A DNA stretch of 64,000 nt from Paragyromitra xinjiangensis (Eukaryota; Ascomycota; Pezizomycetes; Pezizales; Discinaceae), in contig JBCAMK010000014.1 in NCBI GenBank assembly GCA_038503065.1, positions 868,001 to 932,000 of the forward strand. The letters run 5' to 3'. Shown piece by piece: positions 10,530 through 20,460 of this stretch (the stretch's first letter is position 1; every line of letters begins with the position of its first letter). The position numbers and the translations under genes are program-made. Under the pieces are notes generated by a model. The model searched no databases, was not told the origin of the DNA, and was given only the letters and a program-made list of their open reading frames with translations.

Positions 10530-12493
10530 ATGGACTCTCACAGACATCATCGCCGCTCAGGTGGCATCCGTCGTGATGCCCATGCTCATATGCATGAGAA
10601 GAGGGATGTTCTAACTGAAGTTGACACCGTCTATTTCACTGCTAGTTCTGACGGTCAGGGCAAAGTCATTGGTTTCACAACATTGGGAGACTCCGAATCG
10701 GATACGCCCGCTACTTCGACCACCACCACCCAGGCAAGGACTACTTCAGCTGTGAAGACAACCGTGAGGACAACGAGTGCAAGGACTACTGCGACCCCTT
10801 CGCCGACTCAGACTCCTGATGCGAGCACTCAGACTACGTCGTCGTCGTCGTCGTCGTCGACTACTCAGTCGACTACTCAGTCGACGGCGAGTGAGACTTC
10901 AAGTGTTGATAGTAAGTCGCGATATTTGTGATGGATAGTGCATATGCTGATAGAATAGGCACGACTGTATCGACTTCGCAATTCACGTCCACTCAGACGA
11001 CCTTCACCACTCAAGTCTCCAGTTCCAGCTCTAGTTCCAGCTCCAGCTTCACCACTGATTCTATCTCCGCTTCGACCTCGGCCTCGGCTAGCTTGTCTAA
11101 ATTCCTCTCGCCCAGCGCTACTCTTGATTCTCAGACGACTTCAACTAGTAGCGCGGCTCCCGCTTCCAGCGGAATGTCAACTACTGTAACCGTTGGTGTA
11201 GTTGCAGGGGCTGCCGCGATTCTCTTGGTTTTGGGCGCGTTCGCCGCGTTCTTTTATCGCAGGAAAGCGCAGAAGAAGATGGCTGCCGCATATGGCAAGA
11301 CTGAGGATGAAAAGTCTAATGGCCATGGAATTCCTTACAGCGAGAAGACTGATGATGCTCCTTCAGCTACTTCTGAGAAAGCACCCAGAGTTTCTCTTCG
11401 CCCGGTAACTCAATTCCTTCCTAATCTGACGAACGCTGCTCCGGGAACCACCACCAGCGTTGTTGCTGCCTCGACCACTCAACAAAGGGTGAGCACTACT
11501 GTCGGCGGACTCTCTAGAGCTCCTTCAGATACCCGTAAGGCCCCTCCTCCGGCTCTTAACCTTGCCAATCCGGAACCTAAACCAGCTCCTCCCACTGTGA
11601 ACACCCTACCCCCGGCTCCCGCTACTCCAACTGTCATTTCCCCCACCGGTTCCACCTTCAGCGACGCCCCGAGCACTCTTGCTGGCATAGCCGCCACCGG
11701 ACCAATTGGACCTAACCCTGTGCATCGCGTGCAACTGGACTTTAAGCCGTCGATGGGTGATGAGCTCGAACTTCGCGCCGGTGCCCTTGTCCGTCTCCTC
11801 CACGAGTATGACGACGGCTGGGCACTCTGTACCCGCCTCGACCGCTCTCAGCAGGGTGTCTGCCCACGTACCTGTCTCTCCCAACGCCCCATCAAGCCCC
11901 GTCCCCAAGGTCCTCCACCTCCCGGTTCCCCGCCCCAAGTTCGCCCTGGTTACCCCAATGGTCGCCCCCAGAGCCCGGTCATCCGCCCGTACAGCCCCGC
12001 CAACAACCCGCGCTCACAATCTCCTGGTCCCCAGAACCGTAACTTCCCGCAAGGACACCCTCAGAGCCCCTCTATGTCTCATCCTCAATCTCCTACCTTG
12101 GCTCGCCCTCAGTCACCTGCTATCAGGCCAAAGTCCCCTGGTGTCGGATACGTGAAAGCTCAATACCGTCCTGCATCCCCGTCGCAGAGCCAAGTTCAAT
12201 CTCGTCCCGGCACTCCTACCCAGTCTGCGCCCCAGTCGCCTATCACCAAGGCCTCACCCCCGCCATCATTGATGGTTGGACCCCCACAGATTACGATCTC
12301 CACGGCTCCGGAATCACGCCCAGCGTCGCCGAGTAATAGTCAGCCGCAGAGCCCAGTTATTGCTGGTCCAGCGTTTGCACCCGTGAAGCCAAGCCCGTTG
12401 AGTACGGGACAGACAGTGGAGCAGACCGCGAGTGTTGTGAATGCTGATACGGAGGAGAAGAAGGAGGATCAGCCAGTTTTCCATGCTATGTAG
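10530..12493 (+). CDS. Fus1-like single-pass membrane protein with cytoplasmic SH3 domain
   Basis: Two exons, 10530-10911 and 10959-12493, joined across a 47-nt intron (GTAAGT ... GCTGATAGAATAG). The product is 638 residues. The start sits in an AAAAAATGG context. In order: a His/Arg-rich N-terminus without a classical signal peptide, a long Ser/Thr-rich extracellular region (about residues 50-200, likely O-glycosylated), one transmembrane helix (about 204-227, GVVAGAAAILLVLGAFAAFF) followed by RRK, a linker, an SH3 domain (about 383-437; LDFKPSMGDELEL, HEYDDGWALC, GVCPRTCL), and a roughly 200-residue Pro/Ser tail. The tail carries about seven PQSP-type motifs. The topology matches yeast Fus1, which links cell-surface signals to fusion and polarity machinery, but Fus1 ends at its SH3 domain. 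The motifs in the tail could be SH3 ligands or proline-directed kinase sites. Confidence 0.75.
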
Positions 12494-13923
12494 ATGGATA
12501 GTTGGTTGTGAGGAAGTTGATAATGGAGTTGGGACAAAATGGCGCTTTTTTTTTGTGTGGCTTTTTCGCTTCTTTAACGATTTGGATGGTGGTGATGGTG
12601 GCAGGAGGCTGTTTGTTTGTGTTTTTGTGACGGTTGGAATGAGCTGGAATCGGGATCACATTCCTACCTCCTATCTAACTCCCCCATCTACTTAACTACT
12701 ACTACCCCCTTTGATAGCTCGCTTAGTGCGCTTATATTCATGTTTGTGTTGTATCTTTTCTTGTTCTACTCTTTATCCGAAACGTAACTTCTATTCTCGA
12801 TACTCTATTTTTTTTGGCCTAAAGCGCCTACCTACTCTGGCTTTTATTTTAGCTGGCTTTTTTCGAAAAAATTATACTGCGGATCTAGTCGTCTGTAGTG
12901 GTTTTTTTTTGGTTCGATTCTTGTATTTGATCTAGTTTTTTTTCCCCCTTATTGTTTGATGCTTGTGTATGGGATTGAATGTTGGGTAATCTATGGATTG
13001 GATGGATGGTGGTGACGGACGGGTCTGTCTTATGACCCGGGTTTTGACGGATGGTATGGGGATGGTTATGATTAGTGTGGATAGTGGGTGGGTTGGATGG
13101 ATGGTTGAATTGAATTGATTTGGTATTTTATCGCGTTTGAAGTTTTGAGGCTCGCTGCTTGTTTTCGGTCGTGAGCACAATGTGAGAACCTAGATTTTGA
13201 GCATCAAATATCGAAGGAATAATCTAGAAGACTGGAGCGTGTGCACCAGACTAGGTAGAAGTACATGTATCCCTTATATTGACGGGGGCTGCCAACTTTT
13301 GTGCAACAGATGTGGCGGGGCTGTGCCATTGCCTACAATTACACGTAGAATTCCTGAGAGATACGTGAGTAATCCCGAGAACACAATGTGTTCTGTCCCG
13401 GATCCCCGGATAAATTTTGGCAGCATCTAGATACAAGCAGAAGGGATAGAGTTTATTGGTGGGGGGTAGATTGTAGATATATTTAGGGTATAGTTCCGTC
13501 GGGTGTTATCGGATCTGTGTGTTCTAGGCGTGCTCCTGGATGGCGAGTGAGTGGTTGTGATCGTTGTCTAGTGGCGTGACCAATAACGAGAATCCAGGAT
13601 CGAGAATCAAGAACATAAAATCTCAAAACCTCTTTATTGTGTCCAGCATATCTTTCCGGAATTATTTCAAACGTGAAATCCACCTAGACAATCACCCCAG
13701 ACCCAGAACCTCACTCAGCAAACGAAACTACAAGCACGTCCCGTCACGCCATACACCCTAGCAGTACAGAATACTGCTACGCGTGCCCAAGAACCCCCCC
13801 TCCCCCCAGAACAGCAACCAAAAATAGCAACTACCATTAGGTCATGATCCGACGCAGGGGAATTCAACATGCAGTATACCCCAACAACCCACCGTTACAG
13901 AGTTGATTTTTTTTTCAACCCCT

Positions 13924-14010
13924 CTCCTGCCGGCTTATATATCGGGCATTACACCGGGATCTAAAAACCTACCAATGTACGTGCGGGTCGGGGAATTTGA
14001 CCGGCAGGAG
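13924..14010. repeat. 10-bp perfect inverted repeat with 67-bp spacer
   Basis: CTCCTGCCGG at 13924-13933 and CCGGCAGGAG at 14001-14010 face each other around a TATATA-containing spacer. It may be a small hairpin or chance. No target-site duplication is visible. Confidence 0.4.
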
Positions 14011-15085
14011 GCCCGGAAGAGGTTTTTCCTTGTGGCTTTTTGTGGTTTTGGTTTTTCCGAGAAGGTTCCGCGGGTGGGTTAGGGTTAAATTGGGTTATGG
14101 GATTGAGTTGGTTAGCGTGGTTGTTGTCCCGTTGCATGGCAGGGATTGTGGTTGGGGTGTGGTGATTGGATGGAGTGACGTCGGTTCGTCTTTTCGAGTG
14201 GGTTTGTAATGGGTTTTGGTAATTGTTTCTGGGGATTAGGTTTGCGGGCTGTAAGGGGCGGGCTTTAAGGGGCGAGATTGTAGATTCTGAGATCTGGCGT
14301 TAAGGGGTCGGTGTCTTTACTGTTATTTTGGCCTAGGTGTGGTCGTAGGACTTGTGGGTGGTGAGAGGTAAGTTCGGTAATATTAACGAATATCGATACA
14401 TGTAATTTCTTTTCCCTCCAAAGACAAATGAGCGAAGGGTTCAGATCTCGGTTCGTGGGGTGCTTGTATATTAACCTCTCGACGGACTGTAATATGTGTT
14501 AGAAGCGAGACAGGCCCCGAGGAAGGAAGTACTACGGTAGAAACAGAGAGAACACCAACGAACTATACAAGATACGAGAGACTACCATAAAGAAATTTAC
14601 AAGAATGCAGCATCTAAGATTCTTCTATTTTCTAAAGTCGAGTGACAACTCGTGACCTTGATCGGATGAGGGAGGATGTACTTTTCCAAAAAAAAATATT
14701 TAATTTCATTGAGCAAAGTTAAGGAGCGAAAGGAGTGTTCTTGGGAGGCTAGCGAGACTAAGATGGATATAGGTGTAAGAATGCCAGAATATTCATGTGC
14801 GTTATGGGATACATCTGGTGGAGCTTGCCATAGTCTTTGGTAGGAGAACCTGTTTCTATCGGTTTATTTCGCTTTTATAGCTACATAAGTGAGTTCCAGG
14901 TAGGTGTTTGTCTCCAAATACAACAAATGGGATCAAAGGCTTACATTGTTAGGTTCAAACAAAGGGACTCCTATAAGGTGCTGGCGGCTGAGAGAAATTT
15001 ATTTTGCTCGTCGGGACACTTTGAGTTCAGTGGGATTAGGCCGGGTAAGCTAGGGCATCTACTGCTTATATAGGTCCTAGTTTCG

Positions 15086-15106
15086 CTCTCTCTCTCTCTC
15101 TCTCTT
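15086..15106 (+). repeat. (CT)n microsatellite
   Basis: About ten uninterrupted CT dinucleotides, continuing into CT-rich sequence. Confidence 0.9.
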
Positions 15107-16856
15107 TCTCCAATCTCTCTCCCTGAAAATTCTCCGCTACTGAAGCCGTCTATTATATCTCGGGACCACTTATTATCTCAGCGAAATTTGCAGCATTCAC
15201 AAAATTGGTCCCTCTACTAAACGATGATTCAACCTTACTAGCACTCACTTATTTCCGGCAAAGATTATGCTTTTCGCAGCACCTCACCTCTTTCCTTCCT
15301 CATATCACATTCAACATAAAATTTACCGATTCGCATGTTTTCATAAAAAACATCAAGAATGATCTGCCATTCGCTCCGGGTGTCAAAGGGAACGCATTCC
15401 TCCAGCCTCCCGGAGCCAGTGAAGGCCAGGCCTCATGCTTCATATACCTTCCAAACCGAATAGTAGCTACGTTTGATCCCGAGAGATATTCAACATTAAG
15501 ATAGGCTGTCTAATTCATCCATGAGCCGGATAGTTTGGGAGGCTGCTAGTATACCCTTCTCACTAACGTCCGTGCCACACTATTAAGCCAACGTTGCTGA
15601 AGACGAAGCCTGATTTTATTGCACCAAATGAGCTGTTCGCCGCTGGTCCATTGGGTGGATTTACCCTTCCACCTGCATCATTTCCCCACTTGCTGTATGG
15701 AAAAAGTGTGGGTATTTATCGCAGAAGAGGAACCGGACTTGCCTCACGCCCACGTTGCAGCCTTTCAGAGGGTTTTTGATATTTGGTTTTTAAAATCTGG
15801 GTTCCCGGACTAGTTACAGTCGACATGAAACTCCCCATTATTTCGAGCCGGAGAACCCAACTGCAAAACTGGAGCTTTTTGCATTGTGTCAGAACGCGTC
15901 GATATACTCTACCGTTTCATTGTGAAAGATGGGAGCCTATCCAACAAAAATATCCCGAATTTATTTTCATCAGAGTTACACCAGAAAAATAGTCAACCTT
16001 CCCCGGAATTTATGATGAAAGTGGTATTCCGACATGGTGTTAAGGTATTTTCCTCATGACGATGACGTGAATCTTAAACTTACTTCCCATAGAAAGATAC
16101 CTCACTCTAAAGGGCACATCGTCATGAGAGGTATAACTACATATATGATGACTTGAGAACATTGACCTGAGGAGGTATCGTGGACTCTAAACTTGCTATT
16201 GGAACGTATCTTCGATCTGCACCCATTGGAATCATCTGTCCACCACCAAAAATGAATAGCGATTTTCCCAAAAGACCTGGAATCGAGATTAAGCCGTACC
16301 ATAGGATAGACTTTAGGCATCAGTTCAGAACCCTATACTCCGGAAACTTCGAAACATTGAAATATCTGATTTCTGAGGCGGTAGATGGGCAAATCACGAC
16401 TACTTGTCATTGTTATACTTTTGCCTTACCTGAGGGCTAATGACAGCGCCGTTTTATTTTACCCCAACGATCTGGCGCCACGATCGTACTTTAACCGAAG
16501 TTTATCCGGTCACTCCTCAAACCAGGAGAACCGCAGCTACTATTTTGGTAGCAGAAAGATAGTGATAATGATATTACCCAAAGAAAAAGCTAGCAAAATT
16601 GCTGAGACAAAGCTGGTATTCGGCAGTCTGCAAAAATTTGAGACCAACATAACCAACGGTAAAGGTTTCCAGAATCAGCAGCTGTGCGGTAACGTTTCAC
16701 GGCGAAGCAGAGGGAAAAACTTCGCTATTCAGGCCGCTTATTCAAAGTTACTTCAGAAACTATCAAACTAGCCTGGCTCCCGCCTTGTTTGTGGGGAGAC
16801 TGGGTTTCTTCGAGTTCTTACCGAACTCGGAATAAGATTCGGATGGAATATTAGGG

Positions 16857-17219
16857 ATGGGAGATAGTGGGTGGGAGTTTAACGTGGCATTGATAATATG
16901 GGAAGTGAAACAAGCAAATATTCCTTACCTAGCTTGGGATCTGTCTCGAACTCGGATCAGTTTTTTCCGATCGTCACGTTTTATAGAAATATCCCTGCGT
17001 CTATGCCCTATTTGCTCAGTCTTAGAGGATGAAAAACGCGCCTTTCTCTTTTGTCAGGCTCACTCAGCGGCAAGGGACCGGCTCACACTCAAACTGGCAG
17101 GCACCCCATTTGTTCGGTCTTCTCATTTGGAGGATGCTATTACGAATATGATCGTATCCCCTCCTTTTAACATAAAATTTGCATTCCTATTGGTGTTATT
17201 GTTCAGAACGTTCTGAAGG
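16857..17219 (+). mobile_element. Possible non-LTR retrotransposon 3' end remnant
   Basis: An open stretch of 119 codons ends in a stop at 17214-17216. Its middle reads LRLCPICSVLEDEKRAFLFC followed by RDRLTLKLAG. The spacing CPxC...(E)...C...R resembles the zinc-knuckle-like C-terminus found downstream of the reverse transcriptase or RNase H in LINE elements (CPxC...ETxxHxLxxC...R). The usual histidine is replaced, and I could find no intact reverse transcriptase upstream. At best this is a decayed 3' fragment. Confidence 0.3.
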
Positions 17220-17859
17220 TGGTGCGCTCTCGCTATACAGAAACTAGCGAGATTACTAGAGCGGAGCAAGATATCGAGATGGAGGACTTTTATGCTTACA
17301 ACGCTAGCCCTATTATTTTTTTTGCAGGGCTGCGAAAGATGGGTGATGAAGGAATGAATGATGGGATTCAAACATGGATATAGCGAGGAGCTTTTTTCTT
17401 TCATTTTTCTTCTTTTTCTCTTGCTTTTATTTTCTTCTTTTATATTTCCCTCTATAACTGTTTGCTTCTTCTACATGTAAGATTTCTGTATTATGGGTGG
17501 TAGCATAAGCTAGCATTGTTTCTTGCTGGGGTAGTTGAGTTTTGTATTATTATTTCTGTTCTAGGACGAGCTGAATAAGCTCGAAGATGCCTAAATCTAA
17601 AAACAAACATTGAGGATTTGTTGGGAGGTGAATCCTGTAGTGTGTCTGCTGAAAGCTCAGATAGATATCTGGTTCGATAATCGTTATTCTAGACCTTGAC
17701 TTCTTATTATGTTGGATATTACTGTGGAACGGGTTGTTTGGCCGTATCCTTCATTTCTCAGATCTAATGTCTTTAGAGATTGATCACTCTTATACGCCTC
17801 CACCACTCAACCTTGCGAAGAAATATATCTCCAGTCCCCATAAACCATCACCCATATCT
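17220..17859. other. Intergenic region, no gene seen
   Basis: 640 nt between the possible LINE remnant and the 3' end of the kinase gene. It contains T-rich runs near 17390-17450 and TACATGTA at 17472-17479. Nothing else is visible. Confidence 0.5.
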
Positions 17860-19408
17860 CTACTCCTCCCCATCTCGAGTCCGAAACGCCTCATGCTCCA
17901 CCACCTACACCAATCAGCCTTGCACTAACTCAAACCACAGGAAACATACCTCCTCAGCACTAATCCTCTCCGAACTCTCATAAACCAACAATTTCCCAAC
18001 CAAATCCCTCACCCCCTCGCTCGCACCAGGCAACAGCTCCTCCCAACTCCTCTTCGGAAACTGATGAAACAAAATCTTCCCAAAATCCGGAAACTTCTCC
18101 GCCTCCTACACCAATCAGCACCCCTATCCTCCAAAAACAAACAAGGGGGGGAAGAAGAAAAAACCCCCACCGGCCAAGTCTCAACCCCCGGAGTCCCCAA
18201 CTTCATAAAAATACTTCCCACAAGCTTCAACTCACTCCCCAGATCCCCAGCATCAAAAAACGTCTCCTCGCCCTCCGTAAAACACTCTGCAACCGTGCAT
18301 CCAAACGACCATAAATCCAGCCCCTTCCCGTACGCTCTATACCCGAACAAGATCTCCGGCGGTCTATACGCGGTAGTACCCACATCTGTGATTTTTGCGT
18401 CTTCTGGCTCCGAGGACTCGAGCGGTGACCAGGCGATGCCGAAGTCGGCTAGATATGCGCTGCCGGAGTGGGAGAGGAGGATGTTGGATGGTTTGACATC
18501 GCGGTGGATGATGTCGTGGGAGTGGACCCAGGAGAGGGCGCGGGCTATGTCGTGGAGGATTTGGAGGAGTGTGGGTTGGGTGGGTAGGGTGGAGAGGAGG
18601 GAGGAGAGGGTATGTGGGAGGTAGGGGAATACGAGGATGAAGGAGGAGGGGGGAGGGTGAAGGTTTCGAGGAGGGGGATTATGTTAGCGTGGTTTTGGAG
18701 GGATTTTAGGATGCGGGCTTCACGGTGGGAGTCGTGAGGGGGGATAGTGGTGGATGGGGTGGTTAGTTTGAGGGCTACGTGGGAGGGGGCTGGGGTGGTG
18801 GTTATGTGGGAGGGGGTTGGGGCACGGTAGATAGTGGAGAAGAGACCGGAGGCGGTGTGGTGGCATGAGGTGTAGAGGCCTATGGCTATTCCGGGGGTAG
18901 GGGGGGAGTAGGCGGGGGAGGAGCCACCATTCGATGGGGCGGTAATGGGGGGTAATGAGGGGGTTGTTTGGCTGAATTTGAGGTCTTCAAGTTTAGATTT
19001 CCAGAGTTGGATGTAGGCTTCCTATGAGTGAGTGAGAATTGGTGATTCAGAGTGAGAGGTCGTGAAGTAATCACGTGATGATAGCGTGTAATGGATGGAA
19101 TGGGCAGAAGAGGTGGGTGTAGATATCAAATGGTAATAGAACGTCGATTACCTCTGAATAAGCGGTATTGAAACATTCTGTTTCGATGGCTTGAGCAGAC
19201 TTGATCGCCTGGGAATGTTGGACTTCAGGGTCTAGCTTCAGTAATGAGGCTCTGCAGGAAACAGCAGTCAACAAATGAACGAGTGACAACGCAGACAATG
19301 GGAAGAAGGAAAGAAAGAAGGGCCAAAACAAGAATAAGGAGAGATTCACATTTGATCAATAACAGCGAACCTCTCTGTGAATCCTAGAAGCGATTTCCAC
19401 GAAGCCAT
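17860..19408 (-). CDS. CDK-like (Csk1/CAK-type) protein kinase with N-terminal KIX-like domain; carries a frameshift
   Basis: Five exons were read on the minus strand: 19408-19350, 19251-19152, 19021-18171, 18105-17950 and 17904-17860. The first two and the start of the third give about 75 residues (WKSLLGFTERFAVIDQIAS ... AIKSAQAIETECFNTAYSEE ... AYIQLWKSKLEDLK) that match the pattern of the Med15/Gal11-type KIX domain. Then follow a kinase P-loop region (IGLYTSCHHTASGLFSTIYRA), the lysine in VALKL, REARIL, HRDVKPSNILL, ADFGIAW, GTTAYRPPEILFG, DLWSFGCTVAE and KLGTP, and the C-lobe end RISAEEVVEHEAF. Exon 3 is 851 nt, one short of a whole number of codons. The frame slips in a run of six C (minus strand) near 18646-18656, between LLETFTLP and FILVFPYLP. 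All other phases agree. This is either a real 1-nt deletion or a homopolymer sequencing error. The CAK-branch assignment comes from motif style, not alignment. Confidence 0.72.
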
Positions 19409-20460
19409 AGTGCGGGGATGGAATGAGACGATGATGAAGGTGTATAGTAAATTGTGAAATAAGAGCAGACGGCTGGATTGTTTTGTTTCCCTTTTTTCTT
19501 CTTTATCTGCGTTCACCCGGATAGTGGGGAGGCTGCATATACATAGGGCTTTTCGGCAGGATAGACAGATAGAACTGGCCCAAGGTGCGGAGATTTACGT
19601 TACTCTGGGATGCACGGTGGGTTATACCGATCTGGAGGTTAGCATGGCATGTGCAGACGGGAGCAACTACCATGGGACGGAGCGGCCGCATCGCTGGTAC
19701 GTACCGTAGTGTCGTGTAGGGTACCGTACGTATGTAGCAGTACTTCTGGGTACATGTAGAATACTACGCATACACGGGGATTATCACAGTCTTGGAGATA
19801 AGGATTGCCCCGTGCGTTGGAGATGCTGAGGGAGTTGCACTTTCTCTCTCGGGGCTGTGTGGAGAAGTGACTACGCCACGGGGTGAAGAGTCTCAGAGCA
19901 AAGCCACATCATCTCGGCTCACGTTAATCCATCAGGAAGAGGAAGATGGGAGATGGGAGAGGGAAGATGGAATAGATCTCTGCTGTATTCTGCTGCTTCT
20001 TTTCTTCTCCTTCTTCTCCTTCTTCTACTCCTCTCCTTCTTCTCCTTCTTCTCCTCCTCTTCCTCCCCCTCCTCCCCTCTCACTCGTATATCCATCCCCC
20101 ATCCACCCATCCCCATCCATCCCCCCCAGCAAATGCCTTTTTACCCAGAGATCTCCAAAGTGAGACAACCACACAGACGAGACACCTAACCCAGTCCTGG
20201 CCCAAGTCCCAATCCTCTTCCAGATCTTTGGTCCCGTCTCCCACTCCTGCATCTCATCCATCCGAAGAAGACGTGGACACTTACATACACCCATTCACCC
20301 ACCCATCCTGTCTGACTACCTGTCTATCGCATTTACCCCCCATCGTCCACCACCGCTGCCAGCACCGTCCTAAGGCTTGCTGAAACCACTACTGCTGCTG
20401 CCCCTACCACTGCTGCTGTAAGACGGGGGTGGTCATCGCGAGTGAAAAAACCCTACAAAG
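19409..20460. promoter_or_regulatory. Bidirectional promoter region between the kinase gene and syp1
   Basis: The kinase (minus) and syp1 (plus) start codons face away from each other across 1.05 kb. The region has TACATGTA at 19751-19758 and a strongly pyrimidine-rich tract at about 19980-20090 on the syp1 coding strand (repeated TTCTTCTCC). A CAG/CTG-type cluster lies just before the syp1 start. No gene is seen inside it. Confidence 0.5.

Larger units (their letters stand above)
12494..16856. other. Gap of about 4.4 kb: SH3 gene 3' flank and decayed sequence
   Basis: The first 450 nt are T-rich and read as the 3' UTR and terminator region of the SH3 gene. The rest contains TACATGTA at 13262-13269 and 14397-14404, a GT-rich block near 14000-14260, and a CT microsatellite. 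Several 60-130 codon plus-strand stretches between 15200 and 16770 look weakly protein-like but shift frame repeatedly (for example around 15390 GVKGNAFLQPPGASEG and 16600 LVFGSLQKFETNITNG). These may be remnants of one decayed gene or element. No intact gene is seen. Confidence 0.4.
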
